64,000 nt of DNA from RGIG1681 sp045650505 (lineage in GTDB: Bacteria > Bacillota > Clostridia > Christensenellales > UBA1242): assembly GCA_045650505.1 (NCBI GenBank), contig JAZRRE010000030.1, positions 1 through 64,000 on the forward strand, given 5' to 3'. The translations under genes were made by a program, and so were the position numbers. Numbering within the stretch: the stretch's first letter is position 1; the number at the start of each line of letters is the position of its first letter. Positions 23,091-31,859 of this stretch are shown here, in pieces. The notes under the pieces are model-generated. The model had not been told where the DNA came from and ran no database searches. It was given only the letters and a program-made list of their open reading frames with translations.

Positions 23091-26061
23091 TTTTCTTTCT
23101 TTCATCTAAAACACCCTTTAAACTTCTTAATCTAATTTTAACAGCACCAAGGTTTGTGATTTCATCAATCTTGATTTGTGTGTAAAGTTTATTATCATTT
23201 TCCATAATGCTTCTCATTTCATCTGAAGTGATAGCATCAATGCCACAGCCAAATGAAACAAGTTGAACAAGTTCAACACCATCATTTTCTGAAGCAAACT
23301 TTGCAGCATTATACATTCTTGCGTGGAATGTCCATTGGTTTAAAACATTCAAACTCTTTGCTTGTGCAAGGTTTGAAACGCTGTCTTCTGAAAGCACAAC
23401 AAAGCCTAAACTTGTGACAAGTTTGTCAATACCGTGACTAATTTCTGGGTCAATATGGTAAGGACGACCAGCCAAGATAAGTGCATATCTGCCGGTTTCT
23501 TTTGCAAACTCAAGTGCTTTCTTTCCTTCATATCTAATATCAAATTTCCACTTTTCATACTCAATTTGTGCAGTTTTGATTGCTTTCTTTAATTGTTTCT
23601 TATCAATTTTTGCAAGTTTTGAAAGTGACTTATAAAGCCCCTTTTCAAGTTCTTTTGAGTTATTAATATTAAGATAAGGATATAAAAATTCAACGGCTTT
23701 AAGTTCATCTAAATTGGTTCTTAAAAGCTCTGAATAATATGCAACAACAGGACAGTTATAGTTGTTATCACCAATTTTTTCATCAACATTATAAGTCAAA
23801 CTTGGATAGAAGATTGCATCAACTTTTCTCTCAAGAAGCTCAATAATGTGACCGTGCATAACCTTTGCAGGATAGCAAACAGTGTCTGATGGAATTGTGT
23901 ATTGACCTTTTGCGTAAAGTTTTTTGGTTGTGAAACCAGAAAGTTCTGTGTTGAAACCAAGTTCTTCGAAAAGAGTTTTCCAGAACACTGCAAGTTCATA
24001 CATTCCAAGACTCATTGGAATACCGATTGTTTTTCTGCCTTCAACTCTTTCAGTTTTAAAGAGTGCTTCAAACTTATCTCTCTTATATTTAAACATATTA
24101 GGAATTTGAAGCATATCAGCATGGCTTTCACCAAGGCTTGCACCCTTTTCACATTGGTTGCCTGAAATGAATCTGTTTCCATCGTTAAATAAGTTGATTG
24201 TCAAGTTGCAGTGGTTTCCACAACCGTTGCAACGAACCATTTTTGATGTGTGAGTGAATCGTTTAAGGTCATCATAAGAAATGATTGCTGATTTTTCAAT
24301 GCCTAAATTTTTAGCACGAAGTGCACAACCAAACGCACCCATAAGACCAGAAATAACAGGTCTAATAACATTTCTTCCAAGTTCTCTTTCAAATGCACGA
24401 AGCACAGAATCGTTAAGGAAAGTTCCGCCTTGAACGATAATATTTTTTCCAAGTGCAGAAGCAGATGCTTCACGAATAACTTTATAAATTGCGTTCTTCA
24501 CAACCGAAATTGAAAGCCCTGCAGAAATATCACCAACATCTGCGCCATCTTTTTGCGCTTGTTTAACTGATGAGTTCATAAACACGGTGCAACGTGAGCC
24601 AAGGTCAACCGGTTTTTTTGCAAAAATGCCAAGTGTTGAAAATTCTTTAATATCATAGCCAAGTGATTTTGCAAATGTTTCAATAAACGAACCACAACCA
24701 GATGAGCAAGCCTCATTAAGGTTAATGCTGTCGATTGAATTTTTGCGAATCTTGAAGCATTTAATATCTTGACCACCAATGTCTAAAATATAGTCAACAT
24801 TAGGGTTGAAATGTTTTGCAGCAGTGTAATGTGCAAGAGTTTCAACAAAGCCTTCATCAACAGAAAATGCTTTCTTGATAAGTTCTTCACCGTAACCTGT
24901 TACCACACTTCCAGCAATTTGAATTTTGTCTTCAAGAATTGAATAAATTGTTTCAAGTTGCTCTTTGATAATTTCAACAGGGTTGCCCTTGTTTGAACTG
25001 TAATATGAATATAAAATCTTGTCATCTTCACTTAAAAGCACAAGTTTTGTGGTTGTGCTTCCACAGTCAATTCCAAGATATGCCTTGCCCTTATATGACT
25101 TAACATCAATCTCTTCAACTGTTGCTTTTGAGTGGCGAATACAAAATTCTTCATACTCTTTTTCAGTTTCGAAAAGTGGCTCAAGTGTGTTTGTCACCTT
25201 TTTTGAAGTGTCAATTGATTTAACTTTTTCAATAAGTTCTTGAATTTTATAATGACTTCTTTGTTTTGAAGCAAAAATTGCTGAACCAATCGCAACCGAA
25301 ACAGGAGCGTATTCTGGGAAGATTGCGTGTTCATCATCAAGATTTAAAGTTTCTTTAAATTGTCTGCGAAGACCTTTCAAAAAGTGAAGCGGTCCACCAA
25401 GGAACATAACTTTGCCTTCAATCTTTCTGCCTTGTGCAAGCCCAGAAATTGTTTGGTTAACAATAGCTTGATAAATGCTGGCTGCAATATCTTCTTTTCT
25501 TGCACCTTGGTTTAAAAGTGGTTGAATGTCAGTTTTTGCAAACACACCACATCTTGAAGCGATTGGATAAATCTTTTCACTTTTCAAACTTAACTCATCA
25601 AGCTCTGCTGTGTTAACATTCATAAGTGTTGACATTTGGTCGATAAAAGCACCTGTGCCACCTGCACAAGTTCCGTTCATTCTTTCATCTGTTCCGTTAT
25701 CAAAGAAGATAACCTTTGCATCTTCACCACCAAGTTCAACAACTGCGTTTGTATCTTTTTCAAGTGTTTTCACAAGTTCGCTGGTTGCAAAAACTTCTTG
25801 AACAAAAGGAAGCCCAAGTTCATTTGCAACACCAAGACCTGATGAACCAGAAAATGAAATGTAAACATCATCATCTTCAATAAGTGGTTTAATTTTTTTG
25901 AGTTCTTCAAGCACCTTTGCCTTAATCATTGAAAGGTGTCTGTTATAACTGTGATAGATAAGTTCATTATCTTTAAACAAGGCAAGTTTAACTGTTGTTG
26001 AGCCAACATCAATGCCAAGATAAGTTCCTGAATTTTTAAAAATTTGTTTGTTTAAGTTCAT
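23080..26061 (-). CDS. Double BadF/BadG-type ATPase activase fused to DUF2229 domain
   Basis: The protein has 993 residues. Two activase-type actin-like ATPase domains are in tandem: YLGIDVGSTTVKLALF at 14-29 with GGTGAFIDQM and RCGVFAKTDIQP, then YLGIDCGSTTTKLVLL near 330 with GCGSFIETFAKSLG. A third region from about 620 begins MVRCNGCGNHCNLT and continues as a 2-hydroxyglutaryl-CoA-dehydratase-like domain (YPAKVMHGHIIELL, VSFGCGIDAITSDE). Such activators use ATP to inject an electron into the dehydratase. The partner subunit is encoded downstream in the same operon. AGGA precedes the ATG. Confidence 0.88.
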   Translation of the reverse strand: MNLNKQIFKNSGTYLGIDVGSTTVKLALFKDNELIYHSYNRHLSMIKAKVLEELKKIKPLIEDDDVYISFSGSSGLGVANELGLPFVQEVFATSELVKTLEKDTNAVVELGGEDAKVIFFDNGTDERMNGTCAGGTGAFIDQMSTLMNVNTAELDELSLKSEKIYPIASRCGVFAKTDIQPLLNQGARKEDIAASIYQAIVNQTISGLAQGRKIEGKVMFLGGPLHFLKGLRRQFKETLNLDDEHAIFPEYAPVSVAIGSAIFASKQRSHYKIQELIEKVKSIDTSKKVTNTLEPLFETEKEYEEFCIRHSKATVEEIDVKSYKGKAYLGIDCGSTTTKLVLLSEDDKILYSYYSSNKGNPVEIIKEQLETIYSILEDKIQIAGSVVTGYGEELIKKAFSVDEGFVETLAHYTAAKHFNPNVDYILDIGGQDIKCFKIRKNSIDSINLNEACSSGCGSFIETFAKSLGYDIKEFSTLGIFAKKPVDLGSRCTVFMNSSVKQAQKDGADVGDISAGLSISVVKNAIYKVIREASASALGKNIIVQGGTFLNDSVLRAFERELGRNVIRPVISGLMGAFGCALRAKNLGIEKSAIISYDDLKRFTHTSKMVRCNGCGNHCNLTINLFNDGNRFISGNQCEKGASLGESHADMLQIPNMFKYKRDKFEALFKTERVEGRKTIGIPMSLGMYELAVFWKTLFEELGFNTELSGFTTKKLYAKGQYTIPSDTVCYPAKVMHGHIIELLERKVDAIFYPSLTYNVDEKIGDNNYNCPVVAYYSELLRTNLDELKAVEFLYPYLNINNSKELEKGLYKSLSKLAKIDKKQLKKAIKTAQIEYEKWKFDIRYEGKKALEFAKETGRYALILAGRPYHIDPEISHGIDKLVTSLGFVVLSEDSVSNLAQAKSLNVLNQWTFHARMYNAAKFASENDGVELVQLVSFGCGIDAITSDEMRSIMENDNKLYTQIKIDEITNLGAVKIRLRSLKGVLDERKKNEL

Positions 26062-26153
26062 TAGTAATTTTCCTATTTTTTAGATTTTTTCCTAACTATA
26101 ATTATATATGATTTATGAATTTTTAGCAATAAATAAATATGTTTATTTTTAGT

Positions 26154-26182
26154 TTGAAATTTTTTGTGCAGTTTGCTATCAT
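26154..26182 (+). promoter_or_regulatory. ispH promoter predicting a leaderless mRNA
   Basis: TTGAAA (26154-26159), a 17-nt spacer, TATCAT (26177-26182), then 6 nt to the ATG at 26189. No Shine-Dalgarno precedes that ATG. Confidence 0.55.
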
Positions 26183-26188
26183 AATGTT

Positions 26189-27079
26189 ATGGAAAATATC
26201 AAAATTGCAAAAATTTGTGGGCTTTGTGCTGGTTGCACAAGAGCAATAAACACAGCCGAAGAAGAATTGAATCAAGGCAAAAAAGTCACCATTTTTAAAG
26301 AGATTGTTCACAATAAAAATGTAAACCAATCTTTAATTTCAAAAGGTGCTGTTTTTGCTGAAAGTTTAGAAGATTTAAAAAACGCCGAAACAGTCATTAT
26401 TCGTGCACACGGCGAACCTCCTGAAACTTATGACTTTTTAAATGCAAACAACATTTCTTTTAAAGACTGCACCTGCCCAAGAGTTGAAAAAATTCACGAA
26501 GAAGTGAAAAAATATGCTGACAATGGCTATTTCATTATCATTCTTGGCAAATTTCATAAAGCCCTTCACCCTGAAGTTTTAGGCACTTTGGGTTATGCAA
26601 ATGGCAGAGCCATTCTTGTTGAAAATGAAGATGACTTTGCAAGAGTTGAAACTCTTAAGAACGAAAAAGTTTACCTTGTTTGCCAAACCACTTTTAACCA
26701 GAAAAAGGCAGATGAACTTATTGAAATTATCGAAATGATACTTTCAAAAAACAACTGTCACCTTGTGGTTAACAAATCAATTTGTGACGCTCAAAAGTTC
26801 ATCAACCTTTCATCTGCAGAACTTGCAAGACAAGTTGACACAATGATTGTTGTTGGTGGCAAAAATTCAAGCAACTCTCTTGAACTTTATAAAAATATGT
26901 CTTCAATCTGCCCAAGCATTTTCATTGAAGATATCAATAGTTACAAAGAAGCACTTGCTGAAAATGGAATCTCTCTTTCAAAAGATTTAAAAATTGGCAT
27001 CACTGCCGGCGCTTCAACAAACAAAGCTGAACTTGAAGAATTAAAACAACTTATCAAAAAAGATTTAGAGGAAATTTAA
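26189..27079 (+). CDS. ispH: 4-hydroxy-3-methylbut-2-enyl diphosphate reductase
   Basis: The protein has 296 residues. It is the last step of the MEP isoprenoid pathway and uses a [4Fe-4S] cluster. The three cluster Cys can be assigned: Cys13 (GLCAGC), Cys96 (CTCPRV) and the Cys of KSICDAQ near 196. Substrate residues His41 (IVHNKNV), His74 (RAHG), HPE at 127-129, QTTF and GGKNSSNS are also present. The usual ATxxRQ after the third Cys is replaced by DAQKFIN. A metallo-hydrolase gene follows with one base between. Confidence 0.9.
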   Translation: MENIKIAKICGLCAGCTRAINTAEEELNQGKKVTIFKEIVHNKNVNQSLISKGAVFAESLEDLKNAETVIIRAHGEPPETYDFLNANNISFKDCTCPRVEKIHEEVKKYADNGYFIIILGKFHKALHPEVLGTLGYANGRAILVENEDDFARVETLKNEKVYLVCQTTFNQKKADELIEIIEMILSKNNCHLVVNKSICDAQKFINLSSAELARQVDTMIVVGGKNSSNSLELYKNMSSICPSIFIEDINSYKEALAENGISLSKDLKIGITAGASTNKAELEELKQLIKKDLEEI

Positions 27080-27080
27080 A

Positions 27081-27692
27081 ATGAACATAAAAATCAATAC
27101 TCACAGTTCAATTCAAATTGATGATATTGCCTTTGACCCTTATGGCATAACAGAGCCAACATTCACGGCAAAATATGTGTGCATAACACACACCCACTTC
27201 GACCACCTTGACATAGATTCAATCAAAAACCTTTCAAATGAAAACACAATCATTGTTGCACCTCTTGACGCAAAAGAAACACTCACGCAAAACTTTTCAA
27301 ACAAAATTGTTTATGTTAAACCAAACGAAGTTTTGAATTTTGAAGACTTTACTCTTGAAACTTTTGCATCTTATAACATAAACAAACAATTCCACCCAAA
27401 AACAAATAATTGGGTTGGCTATAAACTTGTGAAAAACAACAAAACTTATGTGGTTGCTGGCGACACCGATGTAACCCCTGAACTTGAAAATCTTTCAAAC
27501 ATCGATGTGTTATTACTTCCAATCGGTGGAACATACACAATGACAGCAACTGAAGCAGCAGAACTTGCAAACAAAGTAAAGCCTGCCCTTGTGATTCCTA
27601 TGCACTATGGCTCTGTGGTTGGTTCAAAAGATAATGAAACAGAATTTATCAACCACTTAAACGCCGACATCAATTATGAAATTCTATTATAA
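27081..27692 (+). CDS. Metallo-beta-lactamase-fold hydrolase
   Basis: The protein has 203 residues. It has the metal-binding signature THTHFDHLD near 37-45, then AGDTD near 131 and PMHYG near 176, all in the spacing of the UlaG/UPF0173-like branch of the fold. It is cytoplasmic. It begins one base after ispH with GAGGA upstream, so it is part of the same transcript, but no link to isoprenoids is known. The substrate cannot be read from sequence. Confidence 0.82.
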   Translation: MNIKINTHSSIQIDDIAFDPYGITEPTFTAKYVCITHTHFDHLDIDSIKNLSNENTIIVAPLDAKETLTQNFSNKIVYVKPNEVLNFEDFTLETFASYNINKQFHPKTNNWVGYKLVKNNKTYVVAGDTDVTPELENLSNIDVLLLPIGGTYTMTATEAAELANKVKPALVIPMHYGSVVGSKDNETEFINHLNADINYEILL

Positions 27693-27703
27693 TTTAAAGC
27701 ACA

Positions 27704-27734
27704 AAAAAAGATATGCAAAACTGCATATCTTTTT
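27704..27734. terminator. Bidirectional terminator after the ispH operon
   Basis: AAAAAAGATATGCA and TGCATATCTTTTT pair around AAAC, between convergent genes. Confidence 0.8.
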
Positions 27735-27737
27735 ATT

Positions 27738-28742
27738 TTATTCTCTGCTCATAAGTTGTTCGGCTGAAAAATCATTCTTGATTCCTTCAAGTTCTTTCAT
27801 AAGTTCTTCAAGTGGCATTTTTAAAACAAACTTTTTAGACTTTTTGTTATCAAGCCCATTGTCAACCGCTCTTGAAAGTGCCCACGCAATCATTTGCGAA
27901 ACGCAATCTGCATTCGGTTCATACTTTGCATTCCACGAACCATCTCTGCCAAGAATCGCAAGGCTGTGTTCATCACCTTGAACATTGTTTCTTAATTTTG
28001 AAGAATAAATATGAATAGCATCAAAAATTGCTTCAGATGTTGCAACACCAGACAAAAGTGGGTCACCATATTTTTCATATTTCACTGCAACACCATTTAA
28101 ATCATTATCTAAACACACATTTGTTTCATTGTTTTTCCACGCACTGTTGAGCATTTCATCTTGCTTTGTGTCAACAAAAAGTGCAGGAATCAACGAACTG
28201 AATGTAAGAGGTGCAAAAGACACTTCAAAAGTTGTCTGCATTAAAATGTCGCACTCTTCTCTAGAATAGCCAAGCACTTTAAGTTCTTTATAAAACGCAC
28301 GCATAATTTTATCAACTTCAAGATGACCTCTGCAAAAAGTGAAAAATGTAACCTGCGAAAGTCTTCTGCACGCTTCATTAAGTGGCACAAGTTCATCATT
28401 TTCATCTTGAAGCAATTTGATTAAAAACTTGTCAACAAAGTTGTTGGTATCTTCTTTTTCAAACTTGCCTTTTGCTGGATTGTCTGTTGTTGGGTAAACT
28501 GCACCAATGATATCAACATAGTCATAAACCTTGTTCATTGCACCCTTTTGAAACAAAAGTTGCAAATAATTTTCAACAAACTTGCAAACACCATTTGCAG
28601 AATTTTCAACAACAGTTCCGTTTCCACCAATGCAAACAATCACCGGTTTATCTGGCACATATTTATCTAAATTAAGCCTTTGCCAATGATTAACTTTATC
28701 TAAATTTCTCTTTCCCCAACTTGCTTCATTTCTATAAGCCAT
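27738..28742 (-). CDS. Conserved-looking protein of unknown function
   Basis: The protein has 334 residues and is cytoplasmic by composition. I do not recognise it. Visible pieces: a basic start (MAYRNEASWGKRNLDKVN), a strand followed by glycine-rich turn KPVIVCIGGNGTVVEN (near 32-48) which could be the first strand of an alpha/beta fold, TFFTFCRGHLEVDK (near 130), and YVDIIGAVYPTTD. Codon use matches its neighbours and it is flanked by terminators on both sides, so it looks like a normal single gene. An alpha/beta-hydrolase relationship is possible but unproven. Confidence 0.55.
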   Translation of the reverse strand: MAYRNEASWGKRNLDKVNHWQRLNLDKYVPDKPVIVCIGGNGTVVENSANGVCKFVENYLQLLFQKGAMNKVYDYVDIIGAVYPTTDNPAKGKFEKEDTNNFVDKFLIKLLQDENDELVPLNEACRRLSQVTFFTFCRGHLEVDKIMRAFYKELKVLGYSREECDILMQTTFEVSFAPLTFSSLIPALFVDTKQDEMLNSAWKNNETNVCLDNDLNGVAVKYEKYGDPLLSGVATSEAIFDAIHIYSSKLRNNVQGDEHSLAILGRDGSWNAKYEPNADCVSQMIAWALSRAVDNGLDNKKSKKFVLKMPLEELMKELEGIKNDFSAEQLMSRE

Positions 28743-28854
28743 ACTTCGCCTTTACTCCCTTTAACATTCACATTATAACACACAAAAAGTTACTTTTCAA
28801 TAACTTTTTTAAAATATTTTTCTACACATTTAAGTTTATTTTCTGCAACAAAAA

Positions 28855-28876
28855 AGTGGTGCTTATCGCACCACTA
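28855..28876 (-). terminator. Terminator of the zinc-ribbon gene
   Basis: AGTGGTGC and GCACCACT form an 8-bp GC-rich stem around five bases; on the minus strand a TTTTTT run follows directly. Confidence 0.8.
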
Positions 28877-28881
28877 AAATT

Positions 28882-29916
28882 TTACATACAATAATAGCAA
28901 ATTGCTGCAACAACTGCTGCAACTCCTAAAAACTTAACAAGTTTTTTGAAGAAGCTCCAAACAGTTCTTGGAGGTTTTCCAACAACTTTTCCGGTTGTTC
29001 CACTGATATAAGTTTTATAGGTTTTTCCACGATATTCATAAGTGTTCACATAAACAGGAACATAAGCAAAGTTAAAGAACACATCACCAACTTCAGCATC
29101 AACGGTGAGGTCTGAAACATCTTTGTGTCTTTTTAAAGCATATTTTTTTGTTTCAATAATCATTTCTGATTTTGCGTGCTCTGTGAAATTATAATAATGT
29201 TCGTGAATGTCTTTATCAATTGCATCAACTCTATAACCATAAGTATATTCAGGAAAATATGGCACAAGCCCAGCATAATCATCTTCATCAAAAAGGTCTA
29301 AAAGAATATTCTTTTCATTAGAGCAAGCAAGCATATCATAAGAAGGCACTCTTTTATTCTTTTCACCAAAAACAGGTTTTGTGATGTTATAAAATGAACC
29401 TGAAAAATCTTTCTTTATATCATTTGAATTTGCTGAATAAACTGAACTTACTGAATAAGTAAAATTCCAAACAGGAACAAACACACCCATAAGTTTTTGA
29501 TTTTGTGCGTGCTTTTTAAGCCCTGCTGGATAATCATGTTGTGTTTTCAAATATTTCGCAAATGCTTTTGCAGCTTCATCTTTGCTAATTTTAAATGGCA
29601 AAATTGCATCTGCACAATATCCATTATCTTCAACTTTTTCACAGTGGTTGTTTCCGCAATTTGGGCAACGCTTGGTTTTTTCTTCACTAGACATATAATA
29701 AACATTTCCACAGCCACCACACTTATAAGCAGAAAGTGCTTGATTTAGCTGATTTGGGTGAAATGCAGCGCTATATTGCCTAACCATAACGGCATCATCA
29801 GATTTTTTTGGCAAGAAATAATTTGTCTCACAATATTTACATGTAAGACAACCTTCCTTTGGGTTATACCAAAGTTCACTACCACAATTTTTACATTTTG
29901 AAGCTATTGTATCCAT
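28882..29916 (-). CDS. Zinc-ribbon protein with C-terminal membrane helix
   Basis: The protein has 344 residues. Two N-terminal zinc ribbons are visible: CKNCG...CKYCETNY (residues 8-33) and CGGCG...CPNCGNNHC (residues 66-92). The middle is beta-rich and aromatic (LMGVFVPVWNFTYSV). A hydrophobic segment closes the protein (about 322-341, VKFLGVAAVVAAICYY), so it is tail-anchored with ribbons in the cytoplasm. It fits the loosely defined TFIIB-type zinc-ribbon membrane proteins of Bacillota. There is no Shine-Dalgarno; TATAAA lies 8 nt before the ATG, so a nearly leaderless mRNA is possible. Confidence 0.7.
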   Translation of the reverse strand: MDTIASKCKNCGSELWYNPKEGCLTCKYCETNYFLPKKSDDAVMVRQYSAAFHPNQLNQALSAYKCGGCGNVYYMSSEEKTKRCPNCGNNHCEKVEDNGYCADAILPFKISKDEAAKAFAKYLKTQHDYPAGLKKHAQNQKLMGVFVPVWNFTYSVSSVYSANSNDIKKDFSGSFYNITKPVFGEKNKRVPSYDMLACSNEKNILLDLFDEDDYAGLVPYFPEYTYGYRVDAIDKDIHEHYYNFTEHAKSEMIIETKKYALKRHKDVSDLTVDAEVGDVFFNFAYVPVYVNTYEYRGKTYKTYISGTTGKVVGKPPRTVWSFFKKLVKFLGVAAVVAAICYYCM

Positions 29917-29986
29917 AAATACATTTTATAATTTTTGTACATTTTATGCAACAAAAAATACACTAAAAATAATAAATAATAAAAAT

Positions 29987-30017
29987 AAAAACCCTGCAAT
30001 AAATATTGCAGAGTTTT
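29987..30017 (-). terminator. Terminator of the ABC exporter operon
   Basis: Minus strand: AAAACTCTGCAATA pairs with TATTGCAGGGTTTT (one G-T) just beyond the stop of the second ABC gene, followed by TATTTTTATT. Confidence 0.65.
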
Positions 30018-30023
30018 ATATGC

Positions 30024-31859
30024 TTATGAAATAAGGTCTGTGCCTTCAAGTGAAAACTGACTGTTATAAAGTTCGGCATAAAAACCCTTCTTTTTGATAA
30101 GTTCTTTATGGTTGCCTTGTTCAATAACATCACCATCTTTAAGCACTAAAATCAAATCAGCATTCTTGATTGTTGAAAGACGATGCGCAATAACAAAACT
30201 TGTTTTTTCTTCAGTGAGTTTATCCATTGCTTTTTGAATAAGTTCTTCTGTTCTTGTGTCAACATTACTTGTTGCCTCATCTAAAATAAGCATTGGTGTG
30301 TTTTGAATCATTGCCCTTGCAATGGTTAAGAGTTGTTTTTGACCAACTGAAACATTGGTTTCATCTGAAAGCACTGTGTCGAATCCGTTTGGAAGGGTTT
30401 TGATAAAGTGGTCAAGACCACAGGCTTTTGTTGCTTCTTCAAGCATTTCATCAGTAATTCCTTCTTTGTTATAGATAAGGTTTTCACGAATTGTGCCTTC
30501 AAAAAGCCAAGTGTCTTGAAGCACCATCGAAAAGATTTCACGAAGTTGAGTTCTTGTCATCTTTTTGATTGAAATTCCATCAATTTTAACATCACCTTTA
30601 TCCATTTCATAAAAACGCATTAAAAGGTTAACAATGGTGGTTTTTCCAGCGCCTGTTGGTCCAACAATAGCAACCTTTTGCCCAGCCTTGATGCTAGCTG
30701 ATAAGTCATTGATAATAACCCTGCCCTCATCATAACTAAACTGAACATTTTTGATTTCAACATCACCTTTAATTGTTTCAGGAATCTTCACATTTTTTTG
30801 AGATTCATCTTCAATTTCTGGCTCTTCCAAAAGGTCAAAAACTCTTTCACTTGCAGCAGCAGATTGTTGCAAACTTGTCATCGCTTGTGCAATTTGTGTG
30901 AGCGGTCTTGTGAATAATCTAATATAAATCATAAAGGCTGTAATAACACCAAAAGTAATCTTGCCTTTAATAAAGAGCATTGAACCAATCACACACACAA
31001 TAACATATCCAAGGTTTCCAATAAAACCCATTATTGGGTGCATAGTTCCAGAAGTGAATTGTGCTCTCCAACCACTTTGATAAAGTTTTCCATTTGCCTT
31101 TTCAAACTTTTCTTTAAATTCATCTTTTGCATTATATGTTTTAATCACAGTTTGACCAGCATAACTTTCTTCAATAATACCATTGAGTTCACCAAGTCTA
31201 TTTTGTTGTTCAACAAAATATTTTTGTGACTTTTTCATAATAAAAGACATAAGTGCAAAGCCAACAATTGTTGAACATAAAGCAGCAAGTGCCATAATCC
31301 AATTTGTAACAAGCATCATAATAAATGAGCCTGCACACATAACAATCGCACTAACAAGAGTTGGCAAGCTGTTGAGCAGTGTATCACCAACAAGGTCAAC
31401 ATCGTTTGAAACGGTGCTTAAAACATTTCCATAAGGTGTTCTATCAAGTTTTTTAAGTGGAAGTCTGTTGATTTTGCCAGAAATTTCACTACGAAGTTTT
31501 TGACTAGTTTTAAAGCAGGCTCTTGCAATCAAAATATTTGCAATATATGTAAACAAAGAGCCCAAAACATAAAGAATGATTAAAAGTTTTGCAATATCCC
31601 AAATTTGCGACATTTCAAAACTTTGACCCGCTCCAATCATCTCACCAGAACCTCCAAAAATTGGAAGTGCTTTTTGCAAAATGTCTGTAATTTTTGAAAT
31701 TTGATTTGGTCCAACAATAACAAACACTGTGTTGAGAGCAAAAAGCAAAAGTGAAATAATGATTGCTGGAGCATACGATTTTAGATATTTAGCAAGTCTT
31801 AAAAGAGACTTTTTTATATTAACTTTCTTTGAAGAATATTGTGGCATTGGTTTAGGCAT
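30024..31859 (-). CDS. ABC exporter half-transporter, subunit 2
   Basis: The protein has 611 residues: six membrane helices (about 28-310), then the nucleotide-binding domain with Walker A GPTGAGKTT near 400, a non-standard signature VSVGQKQ (usual LSGGQ) near 500, and Walker B MLILDEATS with a normal catalytic Glu. The start overlaps the upstream ABC gene by 8 bases, so the two likely form a heterodimer. The exported substrate is unknown; multidrug or lipid export is typical for this type. Confidence 0.9.
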   Translation of the reverse strand: MPKPMPQYSSKKVNIKKSLLRLAKYLKSYAPAIIISLLLFALNTVFVIVGPNQISKITDILQKALPIFGGSGEMIGAGQSFEMSQIWDIAKLLIILYVLGSLFTYIANILIARACFKTSQKLRSEISGKINRLPLKKLDRTPYGNVLSTVSNDVDLVGDTLLNSLPTLVSAIVMCAGSFIMMLVTNWIMALAALCSTIVGFALMSFIMKKSQKYFVEQQNRLGELNGIIEESYAGQTVIKTYNAKDEFKEKFEKANGKLYQSGWRAQFTSGTMHPIMGFIGNLGYVIVCVIGSMLFIKGKITFGVITAFMIYIRLFTRPLTQIAQAMTSLQQSAAASERVFDLLEEPEIEDESQKNVKIPETIKGDVEIKNVQFSYDEGRVIINDLSASIKAGQKVAIVGPTGAGKTTIVNLLMRFYEMDKGDVKIDGISIKKMTRTQLREIFSMVLQDTWLFEGTIRENLIYNKEGITDEMLEEATKACGLDHFIKTLPNGFDTVLSDETNVSVGQKQLLTIARAMIQNTPMLILDEATSNVDTRTEELIQKAMDKLTEEKTSFVIAHRLSTIKNADLILVLKDGDVIEQGNHKELIKKKGFYAELYNSQFSLEGTDLIS

